A DNA stretch of 64,000 nt from Trichoplax adhaerens (Eukaryota; Placozoa; Uniplacotomia; Trichoplacea; Trichoplacidae). The notes beneath the pieces are model-generated. The model did not search any database. It had not been told where the DNA came from and saw nothing but the letters and a program-made list of their open reading frames with translations. The translations under genes were made by a program, and so were the position numbers. The stretch is taken from contig NW_002060953.1 in assembly GCF_000150275.1 (NCBI RefSeq), forward strand, positions 2,327,858 through 2,391,857, written 5' to 3'. Below are positions 25,871-38,329 of the stretch, piece by piece; within the stretch, counting starts at the first letter, position 1; every line of letters starts with the position of its first letter.

Positions 25871-26341
25871 GTGTACTGTACAGTGTACAGTACAGTTCGC
25901 TACCCTACTGTGTTCAGTGTGTGTGCAGTACAGTACAGTACAGTACTGAACATGACAGTACTATGAAGTACAAAATCTTTCTAGTCTTACCAGCAAGATT
26001 TTACTACAGTGGCCCATGTAAGGTACTGTACATTGTGCAGTACTGTACATACAGTATGTACACTGTACAGTACTATGGTGCAGTTTTCGGAAAAAAAAAA
26101 AGAAAAACTCTACTCACTGTGCAGTACTGTAACTCTAAGACTGTACAGTACTGTACAGTACTGTACAGTGCACAGTACTGTAACTCTATGACTGTACACT
26201 GTACACTGTACAGTACAGTACAATACAGCTGTTCATGAACTTCATGGTTTGATACAGTACAGTATAGCAAAATCACGCAGTTTACAGTACACTGTAGTGT
26301 AGTCTCTAGTCGTAGCATACTGTACACTGTACATACAGTAT
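25871..26341. repeat. GTAC palindrome array upstream of PSMD1
   Basis: About 470 bases are packed with GTACAGTAC, CTGTACAG and TGTACACTGTAC words, ending about 270 bases before the PSMD1 ATG. Bases 26140-26169 are a perfect 30-bp palindrome. A segment of about 26 bases starting CAGTACTGTAACTCTA is duplicated at 26122 and 26173, 51 bases apart with one mismatch, showing local duplication. A 16-base A-rich run (AAAAAAAAAAAGAAAAA type) interrupts the array near 26090. Open frames within the array are repeat artefacts. Confidence 0.85.
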
Positions 26342-26608
26342 GCTAACCATAGCACATCAAATCGTGCAAACCAAAGCGGACTGTAACTATACATTCAACG
26401 GTGCTGAAGCAACACGGCGGTCTCCCTACTGACGGTACTGTACTGGAGAACCTTTGCGAGTTTGCCCTGCAAATTTTCCCACTGCGGTTGGCTTTTCTTC
26501 TATTGTGCAATCCGCAACGGTAGCTTGAGTTCATTGACTGGAAGTCTCCTTTCCATCCGCCATCCATTTTCTCTGACTGGTCAAGAAATCTCTTCAAGCT
26601 TGATAATC

Positions 26609-29600
26609 ATGACCCTAACATCAGCAGGTATGTCCATTCTGCTTGTAAACTAAAAGTAAAAATGGATGATGGTTAGCGCGATAAAGTAGATGAGATACGC
26701 TAAGCAGTTCTACAGTACGGTACGAGTTCTATCGTGCTTCAATGATTCTCGCTGACTTCACTCTGAGTCATCACAGACGTGGCCATTAGCCAATCCATCA
26801 ATCGACGACTTTTACTTTTAACAGGGTAGACTAGCTTCCAGTTATTCTTCAATCGTCAATAAAATAAATGTTTTAAAAGTTGGATTAGCTTCTTAGGTAA
26901 AGGATGATCATGATAATAGGAGGAAGTCAAAGTAGAATGAGTCCGAGTGACTCAGTATAGTCATTGTAGAGTAGACGATACGAGTGACAGTCTGTACGAC
27001 TTTTGGCTTCGAGTGACTGAGGGTAGCGTTGAAAGTCGATCCATCTTGGCTGTTTTACTATCCGATTTCCTGTATTAACAATTTGTAATTCAAATTTTGT
27101 TTATAATTTCTTTTTTGTAGCTGGAATTATTTCCCTATTAGAAGAAGAGGATACGCAATTAAAGGTTAGTCGTCGATGTCTACTGAATAGCAAAAAATTG
27201 TCTTATTCTACAGCTGTAATATGTCGTAGTTAATTCCATCAAAGTGATAACTGACGTACAACGATACACCATAGATGAATAAGTAGCATCGTGAGCGGCT
27301 AAGTTCTAGGATGACTTATAGATTGTTAACCTTAGCTATTTGATGATTGTTTCTATAGAATTTTGCTTTGAGTAAATTAAATGACGTTGTCGACGATTTT
27401 TGGGCAGAAATTGCAGATTCCATTGAAAAGATGTATGTACAAAATGTTCAATTGTTCTATTTTGCCGTCAAAATTCACTTCATCCATAAGAGAACTTTAA
27501 CTTAAAGTTAAATACAGTAATCTCTTTTTATCGTTCTACTTGAACTAATACATAATAGTGAGGTATTATATGAAGACGCTGGATTCGAATATAGACAATT
27601 GTCGGCACTTGTTGCGTCCAAGGTACGCTGTTTGCTTGTAAAATTCTGAAATACGTTTGTCACAACTCTCTTTACTCGTATTGACAAAGGAAGCTATCAA
27701 CTTGTGATCAGTATTAAATAAATTACCTATGATATGGTTTTAATGATAACATGCTCAAATTGATAGGTGTACTATCATCTTGGATCATATGAGGATTCAT
27801 TGACTTTCGCCTTGGGTGCTGGACCGCTTTTCGATGTTAATGCTATATCCGAATATGTTGATACTACGATATGTAAGATAGAGTCTATGCTTCACTACTA
27901 GTAATATGTTAATAATCTGATAATTAAGATGGTATTGATGTTGTAGTATGTCACCTATTTTAATTTTTTACTAATGAAATAACTTGCTCTATTCTCCTAG
28001 CCAAATGCATCGATCATTATATTGGTTTAAGAGTGAAGATAATGGCGAGCGAAGATATTACAATAGACCCTAACTTGGAGGACTTAGTTAATAGAATGTT
28101 TGCCAGAAGTTTTAAAGAAGGGAAATTTAAGCAGGCTAGTTCTTCAAAGTTTAAATTCGGTTTACCAGCATTTTAAAATGACCACCCAGTATTAATGAGC
28201 TCTTTGTAAACCAGGCGGTTGGCATTGCTATTGAAGCTCGGCGTATTGATGTATTTGAAAAAGCTATAACCTCATCTGTATGTTTAATCACCTACTGCTA
28301 TTAATACATAATTCTATGATATAAACCAATTTGAAAGTATAACTATAAATACGCTAATCATTATCATTTTCGAATGAGATAACATTACCAAAATAGGTTA
28401 ACTTCATTTCTTCATATCCTTTTGATATATTCAGAACAATGTAGAAGAAATGTTGGCATACTCTTTTAAAATTTGTATGTCAGTATTGGAAAATAGACAG
28501 TTTAGAAATGAGGTACTCGATATTTTACGTGAATGACTGCAGCATGATTACTTATGAAAGTGCTGATAAACAATACTAGTAGAGAACTTGAAATTAATTT
28601 GAGCCACTTTTTTCATGTTCTAATAGGCTTTGAGAGTGATTGTGAGATTATACAATCAAGCATCGAAGATCGACTACTTAAGCGTGTGTCAGGTAAATAT
28701 TTAAATCCTGCAGTAATGCTAGTAACTGGTATCTTCGTAAGAACTGTATAGATATGCTTCTATTCTAAGTGACAATCATCGAACCTGTGAAGTAGTCTAA
28801 TAACTGTAAGATGTGCTAAGCAACTCATCATAGTTTGCTTATTATTGCTACCTAGTGCTTAATTTATCTGGATGATCCTGTGTCTATATCAACTATTCTC
28901 ACTCAGTTAATCCAATCGAATAATCAGGTATTTTGTATACTGTAAAATTGTGATTATAATGAGCACAATCTTAGTACCTGCAATTTTGTTCAACTTTTGC
29001 ACTTATTCTTAGGATGACGTACTGTCTGCGTATCAAATTGCGTTTGACTTAGTTGAGAACGCATCTCAGCAGCTCTTATCAAAAATTCTGAAAGAATTCA
29101 AAACAACTCTAGATGCGAACAATACAATGGAAGTTGAAAAGTAAGTATTTTGCAAAATTAATTCAAGCATAAATATAAACGAAAGTGCTGATTATTAATT
29201 TTATGTGCTACAACTGTAGCAACGTCGAAAATACGGATAGTCCCTCTGCAGAACAAACCAACGAGTCTAAGGCAGACAATCAAAAATCAGATTCGAATGA
29301 GGAAAACAGGACGCAATCGTCATCTGAACATAGCAATATGGATAAAATTTTGGAAATATTACGAGGTGACATTACCATAAAGTTGATGTCAGAATTTTTA
29401 TTTCGGAAAAATCGTTCCGATATGCAAATACTTAAGATTACTAAGGTAACATGGAAATGGATTGAATAAATTTTTTGCGTAATAAATAATCTATAAGTGT
29501 TTTCAATGATTAAATTTGTAATTGTATCAAAATGTAAAGGACTACGCACGGAATGGAATGGCTCACACAGCCACTGTTATAGCGAACGCGTTCATGCATT

Positions 29601-32600
29601 ATGGTACCATGTCAGATACATTTTTAAGGTGAACTATAGCTTCTACTTTTAACTCAGGCGTATGTATTGACTTGCAGAATTCAATATAAAATTGTTTATA
29701 ATATGATTTAATATCAGAGACAACTTGGATTGGTTGGGTCGTGCGGCAAATTGGGCCAAGTTTACAGCCACAGCTAGTTTAGGTGTTATTCATAAGGTAC
29801 AGTATTTTCTTTGTAATTTCCAGCATTACGGTAATTGAAATGGAATTAAAGGCGTTGTAACATTGATTTCAAATGAAAATTATCAGGGTAACGAAAAGAA
29901 CTCTATCAAGCTTATGTCACATTATTTACCGAAAGATAACACTTCCAGTAATGGAATGCAGTCTGGTGGAGCATTATATGCTTTGGGTGGGTTGCATTGT
30001 ACTATTCAGCATTCTTTAAGCAAATTTAAATTAATTGTATGGTAGTAATATCCGACTTAATAATGACCTTGTTCGGTAAAATTCGTATTTTGATGTTATA
30101 GGATTAATTCATGCTAATCACGGTCATGGAATCCTTTCCTACCTTCGTAATCAACTAAAAGAAGCTGCTAGTCAGGTAAGAGTGATCCTAAGTTACTTAT
30201 TTTTATCACTGTTATAATTATTACTACATCGTAATGCTTTCATAAATTTTTAATAATAAATAGCCAATTCGACATGGTGCTTGCCTAGCGCTCGGTTTGG
30301 CTGCATTAGGCACTGCTAATCAAGGTATGTATGTCGTTTATTATTTTGGTCGCGGCTATATTTGCTAATTTTCATCGTCATGGATTTTATCATACAGATA
30401 TATATGATGATTTATACGATTGTATGATTCACGATGAAGCCGTAACAGGTAAGTCTTTATAATGTTATGTACTATCAGTACTGCCCTCATTATCTATGTA
30501 ACTGGATCACTACTGCGCCATATTTATAATAGGTGAGGCTTCAGGGTTAGCGATGGGTCTAGTTTTGATTGGGAGGAAATCTCCGGAACCACTGGAAAAG
30601 ATGATAACGGTACATTGCGTAGAAATTAATATTTTGTCAGATGATGTTAGCTGTGACCTAATGGTTTGAAAGACAATACATTACAAGATATTAAAATTTC
30701 GCCTTCGTACGCTTGCTTTTAGTACTTGAAAGAAACAGATCATGAAAAAATAGAAAGGGGCCTAGCGCTGGGGATTGCACTTGTACGCTTAAATATTGGA
30801 TGTAATTTAGTGATGCACGGTACAAATCTTATGAAATATTGCTTTACAGATTATGTACGGTTGTCTAGAAGAGGCTGATATCGTCATTGAAACACTTTGT
30901 GGAGATGAGGTATGTCTTGATGTAACAGTATTAAAACTGTGGTATTGTAGATACAAAAATTATCGTTGTAAAGAAACATTAAACTATAACGCATGAATTA
31001 CAGAATTCTAATTTGCGTTGCTCCGGAATGTATACTATTGGTATGGCATACTGTGGTAGTGGGAGCAACAAAGCAATTCGACAGCTATTGAGGGTTGCTG
31101 TAAGTATAGTAGCTATTGGTAACAATTTGTTGGTTGCCTATTTATTCTGTTTACCGCGTTATGTAATTGTTGATATATCGACTAACTGCACATATTGATC
31201 TAGCATGTTCTCTGCTGTATTATTGTTCTAGGTTAGCGATGTTAACAGCGATGTTCGGAGAGCTGCTGTTGTATCTATCGGATTTGTGCTTGTTAGGTTA
31301 GCTGTTCGTTTTTAGATTATTAAGTTGCTAGATAACTTTAGCCCCCAATGCTTGCTCCTATGTAATGTTTTAACAAATTATCTAGATCTCCGGAGCAATG
31401 CCCTAGCGTAGTGTCTTTGTTAGCAGAGAGTTACAATCCTCACGTTCGATATGGAGCGGCTATGGCACTTGGTATATCATGTGCTGGAACTGGTTTGAAG
31501 GTACAAAAAATGCTAAAATGTATAAAAATTATGATGTTAGCTTCAACGCATCTTTTAATTAAATACAGGAGGCTGTAAATATTCTTGAGCCCATGATGCA
31601 CGATTCCGTAAACTTTGTTCGCCAGGTAATCGTTTGCTGATATTTCATGGCTGTCTCTGGTTCTGTAGTGAGTAATGATGATTCGTTGTTTTATTAGGGA
31701 GCTCTTGTTGCTATTTCGATGGTTCTCATACAGCAAACAGAAGCCACAAATTCTAAAGTATGTGTAAATAACATACAGATGTCTTATAGGAATAAGTTAA
31801 TGTTGAATAACTTGTATAAATGACTAGGCTCCAACCGTAAGGGAATACTTTACAAAAGTCATTGCCGACAAACATGAGGATAGCTTAGCGAAGTTTGGTG
31901 CTATTATAGCTCAAGGCATTATTGATGCAGGTTACGCAACAGTAATAATTAAAAATAACAGTATTGTTTTTTTTAATTTCTATGATTATAACTATTTTAT
32001 TCATTCAAACAGGTGGACGTAACGCTACGATATCTCTCCTAACAAGATCTGGGCATGTCAGAACTGAGTCTGTAGTTGGGCTCCTGGTTTTTAGTCAGTT
32101 CTGGTTTTGGTTCCCGTATTGTCATTTCCTGTCCTTAGCGTTTACACCAGCTACCGTTATTGCATTAAATTCTAACTTACAGGTAAAAGTGGAAGACCGT
32201 AATTTTGGGTTTACAACTAAAGTAACAGGTTAACTTATCCGGTTAATATAGATGCTTAAAGTCGATTTCAAATCCAATTGTAAGCCTTCCGTGTTTGGTT
32301 ACATCCCTTATATACAACCATCAAAAGAAAAGCCGAAAGGAAAGGTTCGAATAACTTAAGTACTTTCATACGGAACAGTATTGCATTTTGTGATGTATTG
32401 ACTATAAGGAAAACTTCTTTAGATACCTACCGCGATTTTATCGACAACAGCGAAGGCTTTAGCGAGAGCAAAGAGAGGAGAAGATATCAAAAGTGCAATA
32501 AAAAGTGAAAGAAAAACCGAAGAACCCATGGAAGTTGTATGTTTAATACTATTTAATGTTGTTGAAAAAGTTAATGATTAAAAATTGGCCGTATGTAACA

Positions 32601-33178
32601 ATTGTATTTAATACATATTAGGATACGCCATCGAAAACTGAGGCTAAACCCGTAGAGAAGGAATTAGACTGGGAGTTGTTACCTAATCCAGCACGTGTAC
32701 TTCCGGCACAGGTTAAAAAAATTGATTAAACATGATGATACTTAAACATTGAGGCCTATTACACGATCCATTCTTGGAAATTGATCGTAATTTATGTTGT
32801 CATTAGTTGAAATACATCGAATTTCCTAAAACTGACCGCTATGCTCCTTTAAAGAAAGTAAGTATTAAGCATTAGACTGACGTATTGAGCAAACTTTCTT
32901 ATGCTTGCAAATTTTTAAGAGTTAAATCATTATGCCTGTATCTTATAGAGTAATAAAGGAGGAATTGTCATGATGAAGGATCTAACACCTGGCGAGAGCC
33001 AAGAAACATTAGAACCTTTACCAGGTTTTATTGATATTTTATAAATTTCTGGCGTTTGTAGATTAGGCTATAAAAGTGTTATCATTTCTTATCATTATCA
33101 ATAGATGTTAATATTCGTAGTATAGACGAAGAGGAAGAAGCGGAACCACCTGAGCCTTTTGAATACGAGGAAGATTAA
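26609..33178 (+). CDS. PSMD1: 26S proteasome regulatory subunit RPN2 (PSMD1)
   Basis: RPN2 is the largest non-ATPase base subunit of the 19S regulator; its PC-repeat toroid scaffolds the receptor RPN13 and docks on the ATPase ring. Exon 1 is only 19 bases (26609-26627, MTLTSA plus one base) and splices to 27121 ([15 protein letters not shown]). Exons then follow the family closely: [86 protein letters not shown], and the PC-repeat core ([35 protein letters not shown]). It continues with [19 protein letters not shown], a lysine-rich region that is shorter than in mammals, and a C-terminus [11 protein letters not shown] before TAA at 33176-33178. That C-terminal tail is the RPN13-binding site in the family. 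The gene looks intact. A dense GTAC array precedes the start. Confidence 0.95.
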
Positions 33179-34204
33179 TTTTTTTGAACTTAGTCATCAC
33201 GTAGAATGGCTGCTAATTTTTGATCGAGGTTGTCAATAAACTTATACTTGTATTTGTGTAAGTTACTTGCTCGTAGAAGCAAAGTTTGTTTATTAAATTT
33301 CTGTATTATTTGCCTTGCTTAGTTTCGAACTGTGACAAATTGATTAAGTTCGAAATAAAGGCGATTAGTATTTGCCATATAAAAATAAACAATTTTTCAA
33401 TTCCCATAACTATGATAGCTTTCTTGTCAAATAAACAATATTGCGTAGCAGATACCTCAAGATAGTCGATAATGGTCAGTGCTATTATTGATTTATAGAA
33501 TATAAATACTGCAATTAAACGACCTAACAGTGCATCGCAGCAGGAGAACAATGCAAGTATTGATAAACAAAATGAAGGATATTAGCAGAAGTTGATGCTA
33601 CAAAATACTAAATTGTCTAGATAACAGATATGTACCATGACTGAAGACAGTATTTTATATTATGAACCCAGCTTCCATCTCAAAATGCATGCTGTAACTT
33701 AGAAAAATGAGGAAGCGGATACTGCAACTCTAATTCAGCAAGTTTAGCTACGTCAGATTTTCGATTCAACTATTACCTATCAAATAAATCTGAAGTACTG
33801 AAACTAGACCTGGTCTGAAACTGAGGATCGCTAGTAGAATAAAAGTAGTAAACTTTGCGTAATCTGATTAATTAATTATCTACGTAAAGCTATTTTTATC
33901 ATATCGACTTAGTGTAAGTACTGTAAATCAAATAATTAAAAGTTGCAATCAGTTCCAGTAGCAAGGTACAGTATATTTCGAAGTCATAATTTAATATACT
34001 GCCAGCGATAGTTTCAGATACCCAACAGCTAAATACCTAGTCAAATAAATGGAACTGACAAGACTAAACTTTAGGAACAATTCGCTCCAAGTCTGAATAA
34101 TGACTGCTTGTACAGTACAGTACTGCATGGTATCGTGCAACTGTCCATTTTAGTCCAGGCTTGAAATCCCACTGTTTCAGTCAAATTGAAGGGATTGCAC
34201 CAGT
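33179..34204. other. Convergent intergenic region PSMD1/NrtS-like, no gene seen
   Basis: About 1 kb with both 3' flanks. A minus-strand frame at 33306-33551 encodes a hydrophobic 80-residue stretch, but it lacks an ATG start and any recognised family. One short GTACAGTACAGTACTG word cluster lies near 34110-34126. Confidence 0.45.
33235..33240 (+). other. Candidate polyadenylation signal of PSMD1
   Basis: AATAAA lies 57 bases after the PSMD1 stop, in a T-rich 3' flank. It is a good position for a short 3' UTR. Confidence 0.55.
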
Positions 34205-34633
34205 TTATATCGTAGAAATAGTTGGCACATTACCCTTCTTGCCATTCGGATCCGTCTCTGGATTGTTACTATTAAGACCGAGATAAACTTCTGTTGAAAT
34301 TTTGGAGTTAATGAGTGCTCCCCAGGTTGCTACCAGGAACGGTACGCAGTAAGTTAGAGGGATCTTCCAATAAAGATCGTTGGGGAATTGACCGATAAAA
34401 ATTTTATTCCCAGCATTAATCGAAACTAAAATTGTGCCAACAACAATCGCCGTTAAGAACGACTTGAGGAGCAATGGTTTGTGCTTGAAAACACAACATC
34501 CGCATAGAAACTTGGATCTGCCGTGACTTGCAGTCATTCGAAATATCAACTTGGAAGATTCGCAGTGGCCACACTGCTCTATCATTAAGATAGGAGTGTT
34601 TTCAGCTGAAGTCATTTTACACCTTCTACCCAA
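34205..34633 (-). CDS. Small two-helix membrane protein, NrtS-like, intronless
   Basis: A single uninterrupted 142-aa frame. After a polar N-terminus with CxxC at residues 21-24 (QCGHC) and CxCC at 44-47 (FLCGCC), there are two membrane segments: about 54-73 (SFLTAIVVGTILVSINAG) and about 91-109 (PLTYCVPFLVATWGALI), joined by a short loop, then a polar tail. The pairing K-x5-VVGTIL-x3-N with LTY-x-VP-x3-ATW recalls the small bacterial membrane proteins annotated as nitrate/nitrite transporter NrtS. That match is from memory of the motif and is not tested. The extra Cys-rich N-terminus could bind metal. It is the only multi-hundred-base intronless gene here, and it has a GTAC array 190-500 bases upstream like its neighbours, so it appears to be a host-integrated gene. 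The start could instead be the Met at residue 7. Confidence 0.65.
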   Translation of the reverse strand: MGRRCKMTSAENTPILMIEQCGHCESSKLIFRMTASHGRSKFLCGCCVFKHKPLLLKSFLTAIVVGTILVSINAGNKIFIGQFPNDLYWKIPLTYCVPFLVATWGALINSKISTEVYLGLNSNNPETDPNGKKGNVPTISTI

Positions 34634-34820
34634 TGACTAACGGTTGGACTGTAAAATTACGTGGAGGGCATGTTCATCAAGATCTGACCATGAAAATACT
34701 TCCACCCTTGCTGAACGTGAAAAATGTTTACATAACACGATCAGCGCTTACTATCGGTCATGTAATTACATTATAATTTTACGCTAACTGTATTGAAGAC
34801 TTGAGGATTTTTCTTTCTTT

Positions 34821-35133
34821 TACTGTACTGTATGCAGTATGTAAATTAAAGAGCTGTAAGATAATCGATAGCAACGCTTACCGTACTGTATAGTACAGTA
34901 CTGTACACTGAGTGTACAGTACCGTAAAGTACCGTGTTCCACATACTGTACACTGTACAGTAGAAGATAGTACAGTACAGTGTATTGTGCAGAAAGACTG
35001 TAGTGACGCTTCGTACTGTAGAAGATGTACTGTATAGAACGTGAATCTACAGTCGAGTGAGTAGACCACACGAGAAAAGCAAAAGTTTGTTGCTTACCCC
35101 CTCTCTTATGGTCTATTGTACCGTACAGTACAG
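34821..35133. repeat. GTAC palindrome array upstream of the NrtS-like gene
   Basis: A block of GTACTGTA, GTACAGTAC and CTGTACACTG words over about 310 bases, densest at 34881-34985. It ends about 190 bases upstream of the NrtS-like start (minus strand), in the divergent gap with UNC80. A further CAGTACAGTACTGTATGTAC fragment lies at about 35641-35660. Confidence 0.8.
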
Positions 35134-38100
35134 TGAAGTTGAGTGAACACTGTAAACGGACTACAAAGCTAGAATGCAATCAGAGACTCAGACAACGGAG
35201 GAGGAAGGTCTCTGTTGAGTTATACTGTAAGCAAGATCGAAGCGCAGTGCTGTAGTAAAATTTTGAAGAAATCCATTTTTTGTTTCGTAGTCAGTAGCAT
35301 AGATTTAAGTCGATTTCATTAAACAATCTATCTGTTTCTTTGTCGTAGATTCTCCTGCTGCGTACATAAAAGCATAGTATACGAATATTGACATTAATAC
35401 GTAAATATGAACTGTAGCAAACACTCGTTAGCTCTTTAGCAGTCACTCTCTTTTAAAATGTTATGTTCGTCCTTGTCAAAAGTCCGATCTGTTATTGTTA
35501 AAAACAGAAATCTCTTCAATGAATTTGTGTTTAAGCGTAGATGCGTTGAAATGGACTGATGTAAAGGAGTTCAGTACTGAGATCTTAGTGAGTGTTTTCT
35601 CGTTTGGTCGCTTGCTGCAGTTACTGCAATGAAATACTCACAGTACAGTACTGTATGTACTTAACAAAAAGAATGCAGTAGCTAGTTGCCAAAAACATTC
35701 ACAAAAGTCAATCTGATACTGTCAGCCTTATCTCCAAGGTTACAAATTTCGATTATGATATTGAGAGGTAAAAGAAAAAGCTTTTACTTTTACCTCCATG
35801 AATTCAGATTTTCCATTTTTTTTTTGCGCTTAAGGGCTACTGGATCATAATGGTAGTGTTAGCTGAATTTTATTCTTATCTAAATGCACTTAGTAAGGCT
35901 TGCTACCGGCGAACTGGCGTTATCCTAAAATTGCCGCTTCCAGCATGATAATTTAATTTAAATTTGTCTTATACAATCATGCATATATCGGACACACGCG
36001 TACATATACTATATACGGACGATGCCATCCAGGCTCTCAATTCAAGAACAGCCTAGCGCAATCAGTCCAATCTGTACGCAATAAAGTTATAGTGATTCAC
36101 AACAAGAATCTCTGATATACCATCGCAGTTTCTAAAAAATATTGAAAGAGCTGATCCAATTTCTCGATCCTGACCACTTACAGTATATATATTGAATCGA
36201 TTATGTTGGACTGCCTGGTTGTTTCAATTTAGGATCATCATAGCGTTGCAAAATGAGTAGTTACAGACTACAGAAAGGCTGAGAGTGCCATCCTTGAGTA
36301 GTTAAATTGCTTCCTAAACATGATTACGTTCTGTCATACCGACTATATGCGTATCATTCATTCATGGCAGTGCTGCGGAAATGGCATTAATTTTTACGAC
36401 CAGTGTCATATTCATAGTTTCTTTCTTTTTGCTATATTCTCGTATTAGGCAATTCTGCCTGCACGACTAGCGCCTACCTATAACATTAGTAAGCCACTAC
36501 AATCCGATACTTCATTACTGTAATAAGTCAACGAGGATATACTTTTATATGAGTTCTATCACCTGCCGGTATAATTTTACAGATTGCATTAATTCATAAA
36601 TTCAATATTTCTATATGTTATTGAAACATCAGTGATAGTAATTATACGGTATGATCGAAAATTGAATTGATATGTTAATAAATACAATATTAATCAACTC
36701 GGCATAATAAATAAACACAGGTGCGGAAAGATACATCATGTGATTTCGAAGAGAGAGCCAATGACAACTATTCTTCATCGATTAAGATCGAATAGTCAAT
36801 AGAAATCTGCCATTGATCACTCGTGATGATAATGGTGGGTATTTGTGATTCTCTATTGATCGACACTATGTATTGCGCTTATAACGACAGAAATTAATCC
36901 ATATCATCTCACTAACGTTGCCAACATTGTCTCTACAATGATCACTAACCAATATGAAAACGAAGATTGCTTTCAACATAGTCCACTAAACGAAGGTGCG
37001 TTTTTATGCGACCCTTCTTCATCTATTCAGTGAACTTTAGATCCAAAATACGATAACCTAGTGCAAGACACGTATCATTTTAATCATTGGATAAAATTTT
37101 CATGTAGAAAATACGTATGTTGTTGCTATAGAGAGAGCGATTTAGAATATGTATAACTAGCCTATGCCTTATCCTCTATAGAACGAAGCAAGGTTAAGCA
37201 TGACGATAGTGTTCCTGATCTACTAAGCTATTGATTGTGACTCAAATTGAGACAATAGAAAGGCAAATAATGGAATATTTTTTTCTTCATAGAAAGTAAT
37301 AAGTGAAAAGTCAGCTTACATAATAATACTATTTATTTGAATCCAATCTATAGCTTTAAATCGATAAGAAAGTACAAGGATAAATCGAATCACCTATCAA
37401 TGGCTGCAAAGGAAGTCAATCATGTTCCTTTGGTCATACAGAATTATTTCTGGAAATTACAAAGGTAGGCCTATAAAATAAGCTATCCAACTCTGATTTA
37501 AAGTTATCCCTCACACACTTTAAACTTCGGTCTAATTGACTCTTAAATAAACCAAATTAGAAAATAGCAAATACAGTGTGATATTGAAGAATACGATAGG
37601 AAAATAATTCTCATCGTTAATAAATTGACGATTGCACAGAACAAAGATCATGATTTTTGCTTAGATTAAGAAGTCAAGTCTCTATCCTAACTCTTGCATT
37701 TCATGCTTTACTATTTCGATCATGACTAATAGCGTGATGGTAACCAATAGAATTCATTCGGAATGAATTTATATAAAGCAGTCTAGATTACTTATTATCG
37801 TGCAAAGACTATGTGAACTTTCATAGTTAGAAACGTCTGAAAATTTACACTCATCACAAATAGAATCTGACAGTATCTTCATACTATAATCGAGATTAGA
37901 CTCTCATTGAGAAAATCTAGGATTCGAAAATTAGTCTCCGAAAGCCAACTGCTAAGTTAAATCCCTCCATATCGAAATATTTTAAAATGGTTTAATTTAA
38001 TGACGCTACAATAATTGGCTTATCATTTTTTTATTCTATGTGGAAAAGTGCAAATCCACTTCAATGTTGATATGACATATTCTTTGAATATCCATTTGTT

Positions 38101-38329
38101 GGTAACAGCAGCATGTTATACTTTCACTATTTACCTCTGTTCCTGAAATCGACCAAGTTATAATTGTTAAAACTACTTTAATACTCCTTTAATATTACCG
38201 GTAGACCTATTATAGTCGGATAGAACATCTTTAACAAATTGAATTTGGGCGTCATTTTCTCTATTGACAATCTATATCTTTGTTTTCTACCATCAATGAT
38301 TCTATGCTCACCTATCATATATCTCTTCA
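35134..38329. other. Long divergent intergenic region NrtS-like/UNC80
   Basis: About 3.2 kb with no open frame above about 60 codons on either strand and no exon I can recognise. It is the largest gene-free stretch in the window and should hold the UNC80 5' UTR and regulatory sequence. Apart from the fragment near 35650 it has few GTAC words. A small frame near 37400-37465 (MAAKEVNHVPLVIQ, ending in a possible donor) is too short to call. Confidence 0.5.

Noticed and set aside
25871-26341. CRISPR-like appearance of regularly recurring short palindromes
   Set aside because: There are no unique spacers of constant length and the units overlap. The sequence is eukaryotic and the arrays are continuous palindromic words.
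33306-33551. Hydrophobic minus-strand frame of about 80 codons
   Set aside because: It has no ATG start and no splice-supported extension or recognised family. T-rich DNA readily yields hydrophobic frames.
34205-34633. NrtS-like gene as bacterial contamination
   Set aside because: It is embedded between animal genes in continuous sequence and is preceded by the same GTAC array as its neighbours, so it is part of the host chromosome.
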